Origin: Flabesymbios commensalis
Lineage: Eukaryota; Annelida; Polychaeta; Terebellida; Flabelligeridae
Length of the DNA: 64,000 bases
NCBI GenBank assembly: GCA_964017125.1
Contig: OZ024914.1
Coordinates: forward strand, 32,057,137-32,121,136
Reading direction: 5' to 3'
A program made the translations under genes and the position numbers. Positions within the stretch are counted from its first letter, which is position 1; each line of letters opens with the position of its first letter. Of the stretch, positions 10,828-22,985 are shown in pieces. The notes under the pieces are model-generated. The model ran no database searches and had not been told where the DNA came from. It saw only the letters and a list, made by a program, of their open reading frames with translations.

Positions 10828-12311
10828 CTACTGTCTCAGACGGTGGCCCAACTACTCCGACAATAGCCAATGTACGGTAGTTCCTACTGTAAGTGTTATC
10901 AATAAATCTCTATGGTTTTTAGTAGCTGTGTAAGCCTAGTTCTATGGGCATAATCCCAGCAAACCCTGGAAAGTTTACCTGATGTAGGCCGGCTCAGTAC
11001 TGGCCATCCTGTGCGACGTCAGACCAGCATAGAACCAGCCATGAGGCAACATGCATGTATATAGTGGCAAAGATTGGACCAAGGAGGTTGAAAAGACCTC
11101 CTTGATTGGACCTATCGTTAGCATGGTTAGTGGCAGTTAGAGTGGCAATGGATATATATTCGAAAAATAAAAAATCATAAAACACTAGGCATTTATATAT
11201 AGGCTCATGCATAATGTGTTTTGTGTTGTAGCCCCCCCCCCCCCTCCTCCCATTCCTTTAATAAAATTATAATTCATGAAATCTTACATGAAATATTTCC
11301 AATTTATATACTTTTTCAACAAATAAATAGGTAAAATATATTCTAGATATCCCCAGAAAGCACCAAACATGCCAAAAGACACCTTATATTAAAAAAAAAT
11401 TCTTGGGGGGGCACGCCCCCAAACCCTTTCGGGCGAACACAATAGCGGCGCGTAATTTCGCTCACAAATTTTCAAATTATTCTGGAAAGCCACCACGCTT
11501 AGATTTATTTCTGGGGGAAACCCTAAAGGGCATTCCGGGTGTCAGAGACAACCCATTCTGCCATCGGTCAACTTCAGTGTTTCCATCGGACAACCAGTAA
11601 ATAATTGATAAAGATTTACGAAAATATGCAAATTGTTCCGGTGTACGCCGTATTAACCCTTTAACACATGAAATAATCGGGAGATTTGCAAGGAATCGCC
11701 AGCTATAGTTTTAAAATTAATTTATTTTGAAAAATAAATATTTTTTTTTATATTTTTATGCTCCAAAATACAGACAACTAAACAATTTTTTAAACAACCT
11801 GGAAAGTTCACCTGGTGGTCCGGCGGACAACCACGCCAACAATCCGTATTTCGTGCCCTGCTAAACATTCTTCATCTTTAAAATAACTCCTTATTGGAGG
11901 TTTTATGTCATTTTGCCCCCCTAAACTCGTGACGAGCGCTACGCGCGTTTTTCATGAAAAACAAACCTAATATTAACATTAGTAATAATGTGTTTTCCCT
12001 TTCACGGATGGGAAGCCAGCTTCATGGGGAGCAGCCCCCCTGTTTAGCACTCTCAGAAATTGCGTAAAAAATATTTGCTGACTGTTTGGTAGCCCGAATG
12101 ACTTTCCGGGCTACTGGACTAGTCTACTTAGTATATAGACAAAAATAGACAACTTCTGGTAGCCCAAAGTAAAAAGAAGGTAGCCCTGGGCGTCCAGGCA
12201 TGGGATTTGGCAATCCCTGTGACTCCATTCTGCGTTTTTCTGGCATTCAATTTCAAATAAATGTCAACTCAACTTTGGGGTGGCTGATTTTTTTTCCGCA
12301 AAAAAAATGTA

Positions 12312-12620
12312 CAGTCTGTTTCACCAGATCCTAGGAGTAGCTTTTTTTCAATTGCTCGATCGCTGTTAATAATTTTTAAACAAAATTGATCATTTTTTCA
12401 TCTTCCCCTAGCATCGTTGAAAATTTGGTGGAATTTTGTTGTGTCTTTTGTAAGTAACACCATTTGGCATGTAATAGAATTCTTGTTTCACGGTAATGAT
12501 GTTAAAGAGAGCTGTAATTTTGAAAATTTATTAGACGAAATACCAAACGGTCTCACTTCGATAATACACACAAAAAAAGTTAAATCCACCAAATTTTCAG
12601 AGATGTTGCCCGGCCCCTAG
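12312..12620. mobile_element. Foldback element arm (CAGTCTGTTTCACC type)
   Basis: Starts ACAGTCTGTTTCACCAGATCC, as does the intact copy at 16264, and runs through CCATTTGGCATGTAAT to AAATTTTCAGAGATGTT. The expected other end (GGATCTGGTGAAAC) appears only at about 14653-14666, after other foldback sequence. The element therefore appears split by later insertions. Confidence 0.5.
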
Positions 12621-13544
12621 CTGTGTAAACAACGGCCCTGGGAGAGCGCAGCGAGCCAGGCCGGTCAGCACTACTAGGCTAGGTACATCCTATCATTTTT
12701 TAAATTATCCAATAAAATTATGCTAACCCTTTTTTCGTAACTGCCCACATGATAAAAAGAAATATTTGACCACATTCCACAGTTTTCACTGAGCAAAAAA
12801 AATGCTGTGATATATAAAAATCTGAGCAAATATACCATATATGCACATAACAATCAGAAATTTGGGCATAGCCTCCAGCCTCCATAATTTTTCTTTTTCA
12901 TGGTCATGGAAGAAGACAAATTTTGATAGATTCTCATTCTTATAGCTATGAAACTTTTACTTCCATTTTTACCCTCGGTGCGCCCCATGAAAAAATGCAG
13001 GGAAGGCAAACAAAACTTCACCCAGGGTTTACCATGGAGCTTTCCCCAGGTATCTCAATTCTTCGAGATTCCCACATTGTTCTGTCCAAACTGTCTTAAT
13101 GATGACATCCTCCAGAATTTCCTCATAGGGCAGTGGACATACATGTAGTCTATTTTCAATTTTTGCATTTTTTTTACAAAAATTTTTAAAAAAAACCTGG
13201 GTAAAAAAATTATCAAAAGGGGCCACAGCATGCCTGTTCCACTTACCTCTTCAAGCACTTGTTGCAACAATTACGAAATTAAAGGCAAGACCTGGCACCA
13301 TTTTTCGTAATTGCGAGAAAAGGTAAAGGTGATAAAAGTGGCCTTCAAAACAAATATTTGTTTTAATTCTACAATGATGGCTTCATTTATTATTTACCAG
13401 TAATAGTGAACAAAAAGAACAAACAAACAGACAAAAATATGTATTTTATTGCAGTGTCTCACAAATTCACATAAATCCTGAAAAAACATGAAAAAAACAC
13501 CAAAATCACTTTCAGTGATGTACCTAAACTTGCCATAAAATTAA

Positions 13545-13960
13545 CCAGGATCGCATGATTTCCGGTGATTTCTCCGGCAATTCTGAACTGATTTTTTTGA
13601 AATTTTACAAAGGCCATTTCTATTAGAATTCTAACAGCGGTAAAAATTTCGAAAAAAATTATATAATTTACGAATTCGTATAATTTAATAATTCAAAAGT
13701 TAGACCCTTTGCAATGTAATAAAATTCAACAATTAGTTTGGGGCTATAGTCTAGAGGGACGTCGTAATTTCAATATACTACATGTCAAATGGTCTAACTT
13801 TTGAAATACGCTATATTTTACGAAATTTTCAGGGCTGTTAGGCTTTGAATAGAAAATAACCTTTGCAAAATTTGAAGGAAATCAGTTTATAATTGACGGA
13901 TAAATCGCCAAAAAACATGCGATCCTGGCTGATCATTTTAATGTGACTGCGAGTAGGCCT
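13545..13960. mobile_element. Foldback element with GTTAGACC core (copy A)
   Basis: Left arm CAGGATCGCATGATTTCCGG, centre AAGTTAGACCCTTTGCAATG then ACATGTCAAATGGTCTAAC, right arm ACATGCGATCCTGGC. The arms are inverted copies over much of ~200 bp each. Non-coding. Confidence 0.6.
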
Positions 13961-14344
13961 ATATTAGCTATATGCTGATAAGTATAACCACTAGACCAGG
14001 CCCAGGGGAAGATGAAAAATTTATCCGAACAACGTTAGAAAAATTGTGTTACAATTTTTTTAATGTTTATTTAAAGGGACCCCTTGGGATGAGACATTTT
14101 CAATGTTGTCAATTTTGAAAATTTAATTTATATGAAGCTATATAGCCTACTGAAAAAGTCAAAAAACAATTTTAAAGCACCGAAAAAGAGCGAAATAGTT
14201 GTATTTCCAGGTCGTATATTGCCATGTAAACAAAACAAATCAGCAATATTAAGCACTTTCCATCACATATTCCCACGTATCAGACGGTAAGATCAGAGCA
14301 GTCGCCGCTAATTGGGGGATAATTGGTGTCTCATAGTCAGGACA

Positions 14345-14440
14345 CGGGAGGACAGACCTGCAGCACTGATTGTCTACCCAACGCTGGGCCGATGCCATCA
14401 GCATGTAGCCCAATGCTGTGAAAACATTCAATCGTCCTTC
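14345..14440. mobile_element. CCCAGCAAACAC-family MITE (diverged copy)
   Basis: Contains CTACCCAACGCTGGGCCGATG and CCAATGCTGTGAAAACATT without the final base pairs of the family ends. The central layout matches the family. Confidence 0.4.
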
Positions 14441-15014
14441 AGGTATACAAATAGTTTGTTTGGGTTTCTTCTGGTTTCATAGAAATGTTGATTAAAAATA
14501 TTTGTAAAAATATGAAAATTCTGAAAAAAATAAAAACATGATCCGTGGGATACACTACTTCAGTGCGGAAGTAAAACCAAAATTTATGTCATCCCAAGGG
14601 GCTGCTTTAATGTTTATTGAGCAAATTGAAAAAAGGCTAATCCCAGGATCTGGTGAAACTAGTTAGCAAAATCTCACCCTCCACATGTTACGGGCTAGCA
14701 AGCAATGCCTATCTCAGTATTTAAACCGTAAGACCGAGCGTCATATGTGACACGCGATCGATTTAACCCCTATTACCGCCCTCGAAATATCTTTTAATTG
14801 ACTTCACCTAACTTAACAACCTTTTATAAAGCCACTCTGTGGCTCGCTGCGCTCGCCCAAAGACGTTGTTTACTCGGCTAGAAGCCACTCAGCTTATTTT
14901 GAAACATTCGCTCACTTATTTATGGTGTGAGAGCATTTTTAAAACACCTCCCGAAAAATAATTTGGCCATTTTAACCATTTGTGACGATGTGAGTAGACT
15001 ATCTTAAGAGTCTT

Positions 15015-15450
15015 TCCTTCGGTGGAGGATGGTCCAAAAGGAAAGTTAGCTTTTCGGTATCCAGTCAGTCAATTCTCAAGCGATTTTTATGAAATTTTGT
15101 AAACCCTATTTTCTAGTCATTTGGCATCGATCCTGAAAATTTCGTAAAAATATTGGATAGTTTGAAAGTTAGACCATTTGACATGTAGTAAATGTCTATT
15201 TATGACGCTCTTCTATAACATGTATAAACCCATTAACTTCCATTCCGGTTTATTCTCAGAATTGCGTTAGATGTCAAATGGTCTAACTTTTGAAATATCA
15301 GATGGAATTTCGCGAAATTTTCAGGGTTGTTGCCAAATGATCAGATAATAATGGCTGCAAAATTTTGTGACAATCGCTTGACAATTGACTGACTGGATAC
15401 CAAAAAGCTAACTTTCATTTTGGACCATCTTACACCGTCGGACAGACTAT
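15015..15450. mobile_element. Foldback element with GTTAGACC core (copy D)
   Basis: Left end GGATGGTCCAAAAGGAAAG and GCTTTTCGGTATCCAGTCAG; right end CTGGATACCAAAAAGC and TTTTGGACCATC. In the centre, GTTAGACCATTTGACATG and ATGTCAAATGGTCTAAC are separated by about 80 bp. Arms are about 170 bp and imperfect. Confidence 0.65.
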
Positions 15451-15524
15451 AGTTTCAGATTCATGGGAATCATGCTGCGTTCTACTTCTATTGTAGTATT
15501 GATCTAACCCGGAACGTAGTGACT

Positions 15525-15925
15525 ATACCAGGATTCACATTCACCGTGGTGGATGAATTTCGCTGATTTCTCCGTCAATTCTCAATCAATTTTCATGAAA
15601 TTTTACACACACTATTTTCCATTCATGTCGTGACCAGGTGACCACCCTGGAAGTTTCGCGGAGTATTGATAAGTATTTAAAAAGTTAGACCATTTGACAT
15701 GTAGTAAATAAATAAAAATGTTGCCCTCTATAAAGCCATTAGCTTCGTCTCAGAATTTTATTACATGTCAAATGGTCTAACTTCTAAAATACTTATCAAA
15801 ACTTCGCGAAATTTTCAGGGTAGTCACGACATGAATGGAAAATAGTGTGTGTAAAATTTCATAAAAATTGGTTGAGAATTGACTGAGAAATCCGCGAAAT
15901 TCAATAATCCTGGTTGATGAATTAA
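15525..15925. mobile_element. Foldback element with GTTAGACC core (copy E)
   Basis: The left arm runs from ATACCAGGATTCACATT through ATTTTACACACACTATTTTC. The right arm has AAATAGTGTGTGTAAAATTTC and ends AATCCTGG. The core pair GTTAGACCATTTGACATG and CATGTCAAATGGTCTAAC lies at about 15683-15782. It directly follows copy D. Confidence 0.65.
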
Positions 15926-15939
15926 ATGTGAATCTGACT

Positions 15940-16760
15940 ATAGTACTATAGTCTACTACTATAGTTGCAGTCAATTGGGTGTTTTTCGCTGATTTCTCAG
16001 TCAATTTTAAATCAATTTTCATGAAATTTTGCAAGCACTCTTTCAACTATTCCGGCGCCTACCCTGAAAATTTCGTGAAATATGAATGAGTATTTGAAAA
16101 GTTAGACCATTTGACATGTAGTGAAATTTCGTGAGTGAAGCTGCTGGCGTGCAATGGGTTTATAGAGGAGCGTCATAATTCGCAAAAACTACATTTCAAA
16201 TGGTCTAACTTTTAAACTACATAATATTTTTCCCTTAAATTTTTAGGGCAGGTGCCGTAAGACTACAGTCTGTTTCACCAGGACCTGGGAGTAGCCTTTT
16301 TCCAATTTGCTCGGTCGCTCTTTAAAATTTTTTAACAAAATTTTTCTCAGATTATTTTCTCACCTTCCCCCAACATCCCTGAAAATTTGGTAGATTTTTT
16401 TTGTGTATTAGCGAAGTTAGACCATTTGGCATGTAATACTTTTTCAAAATGACAGCTCTCTTTAACACCATTGCCGTGAAACAAGAATCCTATTACATGC
16501 CAAATGGTCTAACTTCCAAAATTCACAACAAAATTTCACCAAATTTTCAGGGATGTTATAAGCCTAAGGGAACATGAAAAAATGATCCGAGAAAAATTGT
16601 GTTAACAAATTTTAAAGAACGACCGAGCAAATTAGGAAAAGGCTACTCCCAGGTTCTGGTGAAACAGACTGTAGAAACTAGCGCTTGTCAAATTTCATAA
16701 AAATCGGAAGAAAATTGCCTGAGCAATGAGCGAAAAACATGCAACGCGAAAGTGACTGAT
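15940..16760. mobile_element. Foldback element (copy F) interrupted by a second foldback
   Basis: The left part has TTTTTCGCTGATTTCTCAG, then GTTAGACCATTTGACATG (about 16102) and TTTCAAATGGTCTAAC (about 16195). Its right arm (ATTTCATAAAAATCGG, GAGCGAAAAACATG) resumes only after 16673. The 16264-16673 element sits between them, so it entered later. Confidence 0.55.
16264..16673. mobile_element. Foldback element CAGTCTGTTTCACC type (intact-looking copy, nested)
   Basis: Inverted ends CTACAGTCTGTTTCACC and GGTGAAACAGACTGTAG, ~410 bp apart. Further in, CTGGGAGTAGCCTTTTTCC pairs with GGAAAAGGCTACTCCCAG. The centre pairs GTTAGACCATTTGGCATG (16414) with CATGCCAAATGGTCTAAC (16494). The whole can fold into one long hairpin. 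Its arms differ from copies D to F, but the core is the same. Confidence 0.7.
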
Positions 16761-17309
16761 TTAAAGTGACTTTTACTATAGGCCTAGTCATAATAGTGGA
16801 GCCTGGAGGGCGAGATCCTTCTAATTAGGTGAAACAGACTGTAGTCTACATCTACATAGTTTTTCACATGTTGTATGCTTGATGGCAGGTGCACTGCAAG
16901 TCATTCAATTGGAGCGGTGGGCGATATTACGAGAAATTCGGGAGTGTCGGTAACGATTACGATGGGATGGCTTAGAATTAAATCTTAATGACTTTATCAT
17001 GTCTCAATAAATATGTGATAATGTGACATATCTCCTGGTCACTGACACTGTGAAGAAAAAAACATTATTATTCACATGTTTATACAACATACAGTTTTAG
17101 TCAAATTACATCTATTTCAAATCACTTACAATAAAATACGTTGTTCAAATTAGACGCCATATTTGTTGATTATCGCTGATTGGTCATTACACAGTCATGA
17201 AAAGCCGTGGATTCATTCATAATCTTAACGCTATTCGCTAGGTGTCGACTGCTGTCATGAACCCCCCATCAATCTTTCAGTTCAAGTACGATTAGCCATG
17301 CGGAGCATC

Positions 17310-18211
17310 CTAATATGAATAGGCATGCCTAGAAAGCGAGCGGAAATTATTATGAACTAAAGTAGGGGCTCATGTAATGACATATGCTATAAGTATAAGG
17401 CAAGGTAACGTGAGGATAACGTGTAGGCTAGACTACATAACAAATGGCGGGCCCTGTCGCAGGGTGTTGAGCGATCCATATATTGTCGGAAGGCCCAGGC
17501 AGCCCACTTACGTGCTAGTTTAGGAACAAAGAAACAATTATATGGACCTGCAACACTGACTGAGTTAGATCACACTACTATTTACAGAAATGTAGCGTTA
17601 TCTACATCGTCATTGTTTAAAAAGAACAAAAATTAATCTTATGAAAATACGATTGCCGAAATATAGACTGATCTGCCAATACCCACAATTTGATGAGTCG
17701 TAGGGGGAAATGTTCATGCGGCTATAGTGATACACATCAACAGTCCTACCCACTCGCTAGGTGGTACCACAATCAGACTAAGCGATAAAACGGGAAAAGT
17801 ACTATAGGAATATCTGTCTCAGTATGATGCCAGTGAGGTTGAACTTTGACTTCTGAACAGAAAATAAACAAACAAGATGTCAGCGCCCATGAACATGATC
17901 AAAGGCATGTTGGACCACGAAATATCAGTCCTGACACTGTGCCTGTGAGTGTTAAAAATCAAATCTAATTTTGCTAGTCACTGACCACACGCGTTGCTGG
18001 AGGAGCTCGCTCCCGCGAGCTTGGGCCCTTCGGGCCCCAGCTCGCGCGTCCGCTCGCTATAAATGATATTCTCATAATAGTCAGTTGGCCAGGAGTCAGA
18101 AAAGAGCTTATTTAAGGTTTTCGTGTCGACTTTTCTGTGCATACCTAAAACCTTGCTAGATATATTCTCAGACCTCTTATAATGAAAACCCGACCGGTTG
18201 TCGGCATTCAT
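17310..18211. repeat. Dispersed repeat, copy 1
   Basis: From AGGCATGCCTAGAAAGCG through AACGTGTAGGCTAGACTAC and GATGTCAGCGCCCATGAAC to GCTTCGGGC-like sequence, in the same order and orientation as 24095-25890. The end near 18000-18211, read on the minus strand, is a short open frame (NADNRSG ... KVLGMHRKVDTKTL ... SWPTDYYENI). Parts of it recur at 21595-21725, so it is probably a transposon coding remnant. The family is not recognised. Confidence 0.55.
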
Positions 18212-18759
18212 GTGTGTGCACTAGAGCTACACAGTATTTTCAAAATTTTCAAATTCACCAAAAATTTTCAAATTATTATAGACAGAAAAAAAACTAATTA
18301 AAAATAATGTGGAGGTTATATAGCTTTATTTTAATATTTTGGAAGACAATATTTTTTATCATGGATCAATAGAGAAGAATAAAGAAAAACATGTTACCTT
18401 TGTATTTTGAGCATACCATTTAAACTCTTTAATTTGAAAATATGACAAATATGCGTATAATCCCGCGCCTTTTTGTCCCTAAGTTTTTGAGAATAAGCAT
18501 ATTTTCATTTCTATACATCGTCTTCGAAAACACCTAGGCCCTACTGAGCCAAAAAAGACTTAAAATGATTAGAAAACTCTAATAATCCATACATGAACAT
18601 TTCTAAAGGCAGAGACCCTTCACTTTTGGAAAAAATTAAAAATTCTTTTGTTAACCATTATTTTGCCCAAGTTCGTAACAATGTGAATCCTCAGTAGCCA
18701 CCCAAAAATAATAAGTTTATTTGACCTTGACCTTGAAATGACCCTTAAATGACCTTGGT

Positions 18760-20120
18760 GTCATATTATATCTATGCCACATTAAAACCTTGAGGGTTAT
18801 AATGTCAGCATATAATATATAATGCCATATCGTCACATTAAAGTGGCATTCTGATATTTACATGGCATCTTATCCTGATATTACAATACCATATTTCCAC
18901 ACTATAGCAGGCCTGATATAGAACATTATAATATGCAATACATCCCTCAATTATATTACTAATATCTCACATTATATAATAACATATGCGGATATTTAAG
19001 TGTCACGTATATCCATAATCACCTGATAATACAGCAGTATCATGGCATTATAATGGTTTTGATCTATGATACTGAATGTCAGATATGTGGTTAAATTTGA
19101 CTCACTTTGTAACTCAGTCTGAAATGATTGCAATTGCAACGTTTCGACCTGCTTTCAGCAGATATTGATCACACCACCCTTGCGACACAGTTAAAGTGGC
19201 CTTTTAATATAGGTGGCTGCACATAGAAAATTCATTTGTATACAAAATGCCATTTTTGGGAATGACCAAGTGGCCTCGCATAGGAGGTTGGCGGCTCCTA
19301 AGAGTGGGTGCTCACAGCAGGTTCTACTCACTACTGTATTGCCAATTTTATTGCTATATTCATACTTTGTAAAGCCCTATTCTGACATCATATGCTGATG
19401 TTGAATACAATATATCCACATATAATTTCACTAGCAGAACTCATACTGTCACATACAGTAAACAAAATGTCATATATCGACTAGTTAATCTAATATATAT
19501 ATATACATTATAATAGCATGTTATGGGAATTAGTATCATATCTTAATACTATAACTACATATTCTGAAAATATAGCATCTATTGTGACAGTATACTGATA
19601 CCATTTAATACCATATACAATGATGTGGATGTAATATTTTTACACTACAGCTAGGGCAATATTATAGTATTATTCTTTTATTAAAGTAACACATCCTGAC
19701 ACTGTAGTGCTTCATCCCATCATTGTATGGAATAATGTGGGATATCCCACCATTTGACTGTCATACTTGGGTATAAAACATTGCTATCTCATTATACTTT
19801 TAAATGTCGGCATACCGACATGTTATTGCCATATATTATCATTATAATTCCATATTATGGTAGGCCGTACTATGATTATCATACATCGACACTATCATAC
19901 CATAACATGACCTTTCAAGGTTTATCACAAGAATATACCATCATACAGTCACATTATAATGTCATGTGCCTATATTGTGATGCCATATTTTAACATTAAA
20001 TTGTAACTTTATAGTTCTATCATATCGTTTATGTACACTATAGTATTGTACCATATATGCATGTCGATCTACTGATATAATGTATCATCCTGATACATTC
20101 ATGACATATCGTGGCACAGA
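18760..20120. repeat. AT-rich degenerate repeat (CATATTNNGACATTATAAT theme)
   Basis: About 1.3 kb dominated by loose variants of ATAATGCCATAT, GACATTATA and ACCATATTT at irregular ~20-25 bp spacing. A less repetitive stretch lies at about 19060-19400. The short open frames inside are low-complexity and unconvincing. Confidence 0.5.
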
Positions 20121-21560
20121 TATGTTAACTTTACTCATATACTATTTATTAGGCAGAATGAAGCGGACATCTCACAGCAAATATGTTTATATCTTCATCA
20201 GCTATTTTTGTTGCTATGAGTAATGTCATCAACCATACTATTTATTCCAGCTTTAAAAATGACAGATTTAAATTTAAAGAAGCAGACTAATTTGTGATAA
20301 AACTGTACTATCCCTTTATCATCAACTGCTGTAGAAGTCAATTCACTTCCATGATAAAAAGCAACAGAGCTTAACAAAACACCCACAAAGGACGACTTAC
20401 AAGAAAGAGTTTATTTGGGGTCTGTGCTGTGCCCATATTGCTCTCCTTGTTATATCATCTCCAGAAGAATATGATTATCAGCCCAATCGAATTATGCAAC
20501 CCATCAGTAGCTGATCCAGAGGGAGCGGTGCCCACCCTTTTGTATAAAAAAAACAACTACTAATTTGGGCTTTTATATACTCCAGAAAGCACTATTTCAA
20601 GCCTTAGATTTTGTCATTTTTGTGGAGGAGCATGAACCCGGACCCCTGTAAAGCACATAAAAGGACTGGTGTGCCTGCTGTGGTGTTTGTTAGAAATTAT
20701 AGTAAACAAATTGGCTTCAATTGCAGAATCCACCACTGCCCATCTCAATGAGATGTCAGTTAATGCCCACTTTATGCCTTGAGCTATGTCTCTTTGTGTG
20801 ATTGCGTACTGCAAGCAAATGTAATTCGCGGTGTAGTTGTGCTAGATGGGTTGTTCCTAATTGCTAATTGAATAATATGGTTTATTCAAACATGCAAATT
20901 TGATGTTTTACTGAATTGCCAACATTCTAATATGTTATTTCTGTATATGTTTCATGACAAGAGCACAGTATCGTGTTTCATACTTGAAGTGACAAACTAT
21001 GAGCCACTAGTCTATCATATTTGATTGGTTTGTTAAGCACAATCGGCTTTGGGAATGTAATTATTTTTAAAAGCAAAAGCCACAGTATCTATATTTATGA
21101 TAATTATGTATACTTATCTGGTCCCCCTAACTTTACTTCTATGCATCAATTTTACATGTATCTGCATACATATGCATTTTACCAGGTGTCATGTGTTATA
21201 TACTATCGAATTTAATATTATTATTTTGACTGCACAGTAGGCTTATATGGTATATCATAACAAAGTAGTATCCTTCATATTTCATATAACTATTACCTAA
21301 AATACTCATTCTAATAATAGGCTGATCCTTGATCAATTGCAAAGATTTTACTTGCAAAGGGAAAGCACTCGATTTAACCATTTACCGTTTACAAATTTTT
21401 CGTTGTGAACCAATAATGTGATTTATTTTATTATAAGCTACATTTTAAATGACACTATGTATATATTTGGTCCATTCTGTGTCATTTTTAAAACGTTTTG
21501 TTTAATTGTAATTAATTAATTAATTCTCACGGAATTTTTTTTTTCGCGGTTTCGTAATAA
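20121..21560. other. Unannotated AT-rich DNA
   Basis: No convincing exon, repeat family or hairpin was identified. Only short, low-quality open frames are present. Confidence 0.4.
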
Positions 21561-21579
21561 ATCGTATTTTGCCCCTCAG

Positions 21580-22199
21580 AAACTCATGCACACACCTGCA
21601 AGCCGACAACCGGGTGCTAGTTATGCCCAGAGGTCCCCTTGACATAATAAAAAAAGGTTTTAGGTATGCACGGTCAAGTGGTGACGAAACCCTCCTTGAC
21701 CACCTCTGGCCAACTGACTATAAACCGAACGGTCTTCAGGTGAACCTATTATTCAAACTCAAACGCCAAACTGCTCGGAATCCCAATTAATCAAAGGCTA
21801 AGCTTCACTGACCATACGAAAGACCTAATGGCTAAGGTCTATAGGCGACTGAACCTGTTGAAGTTGCTTAAGTTGAAGGGACAAACTGGGGCGCGTACCA
21901 TTCTAAAAGCCTACAAGTGCTTTATACGCCCTGTCCTAGAACATGGTGCACTGATAACTGGAGCTTTAACGGGAACACAAGTGAAAACAATGTCGATCTT
22001 TCAAAATAACTGCCTGAGACTAGCACTTGGTATAACCTACCATGACGGAACAAGAACAATATACCTGCATGATTTCACTAATGTCCCTATGATAAAAACT
22101 AGGATGATGGCACTGGCGGTTAAAACATTTAGATCACTTAAAAGCACACAGTGTTTTGAAGAACTGATGTTGAACCATGAGATCGTTCAAAAATGATCA
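21580..22199 (+). mobile_element. LINE fragment, C-terminal part of a Jockey-type reverse transcriptase
   Basis: From about 21770 the frame reads KLLGIPINQRLSFTDHTKDL, then ILKAYKCFIRPVLEHGALI, IFQNNCLRLALGI and YLHDFTNVPMIKTR, ending at a stop near 22196. This is the standard post-catalytic region of Jockey/I-group RTs ('LGi..D..L.f..Hi', 'YK..IRP.leYg', 'lQn..LR...G', 'P...R'). Upstream, a frame break separates it from remnants shared with 18000-18211 (AGGTTTTAGGTATGCAC, CTGGCCAACTGACTAT). The catalytic YADD region is missing. Confidence 0.7.
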
Positions 22200-22265
22200 G
22201 GCTCTAATACAATTTTGGATCAATTGCTGGCTGCAATCCAGGCTGACGCATAAACACGGTTGACT

Positions 22266-22450
22266 GATATCGGTTGAACTCCTGTTCCCACAGAGAACAG
22301 GGGGTCTGGGGGAGCTGTTCTTTGTGACATACTCTATCATACCACTGCATGAGACAAAAACACAGTTGACGGTTGACGGTTGACGGATATCGGTTGAACT
22401 CCTGTTCCCACAGAGAACAGGGGCTCTGAAGGCCCGGGAGCCGTTTTGTA
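22266..22450. repeat. Tandem duplication, 120-bp spacing
   Basis: GATATCGGTTGAACTCCTG followed by TTCCCACAGAGAACAGGGG occurs at 22266 and again at 22386, with a related downstream GGGAGC / GTTCTTTGTGACATA segment. A triplicated GTTGACG precedes the second unit. The unit contains a hairpin, CTGTTCCCACAGAGAACAG. Confidence 0.65.
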
Positions 22451-22737
22451 TGACATATCAAGCAGTGAGCTCTTTATCATAGCACTGCAAGAGGCGGAGT
22501 CTGGTCTTAAACAATGAGTTCTTTATCATTACATTGCTAGCTTGGGTGATGGCACGGCGGATGTGGATGGTTGGACAAAGGTGACGGTTAAATGATGGTG
22601 GTTTCAAAAACACTGCTCAGAAAGCAGAGCACATCTCAAAAGGGTCAGTCCTTACTCTTTACTCTGGTTGCTGGTCGCTCAAATGGCTGTTCCTATATGG
22701 TTCAACAGCCCTGGTTCCTTGTCTCTCGGACTTATAT

Positions 22738-22985
22738 CCCTGCAAACACTGGACGTAATATATCGTTCGTAAAGGTCCCGGTTTCGTCATTGATGGATGA
22801 ACGTAACGAGGACGTGCTAAGGACATAGTCATAATAACCCTAACGTCCCCAGAACGTCACACTAACGTTGCATTTATGTTTTACGTTCTAAGGATGCAAA
22901 TGGGAGTTCACAGAGTTACGTCCTAAGTCCAAATGCTGTACGTTGTGGGGGCGTTATTACAACGTAAAATTGTTTGCAGAGTACT
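22738..22985. mobile_element. Possible foldback or MITE with ACGT-rich arms
   Basis: The ends CTGCAAACACTGGACGTAAT and TTACAACGTAAAATTGTTTGCAG (shown without its first bases) are partly inverted. The interior is full of ACGTTC, ACGTCC and AACGTAA motifs in both orientations. No coding frame. Confidence 0.4.

Larger units (their letters stand above)
9567..11860. mobile_element. Pair of CAGGGCACGAAATA inverted repeats, 2.3 kb apart
   Basis: CAGGGCACGAAATA at 9567-9580 is the exact complement of TATTTCGTGCCCTG at 11847-11860. The right 330 bp contains GGTGGTCCGGCGGACAACCA and other GACAACC motifs, like the hAT-like element at 8827. The interval also holds two CCCAGCAAACAC MITEs, the GCCGCTACGCTT repeat and poly-C and poly-G runs, and no transposase. 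It may be one element enlarged by insertions, or the ends of two separate ones. No clear target duplication was found. Confidence 0.4.

Noticed and set aside
11403-11600. 65-codon plus-strand frame beginning at a GC-rich hairpin
   Set aside because: Lies inside hAT-like repeat sequence and has no domain similarity.
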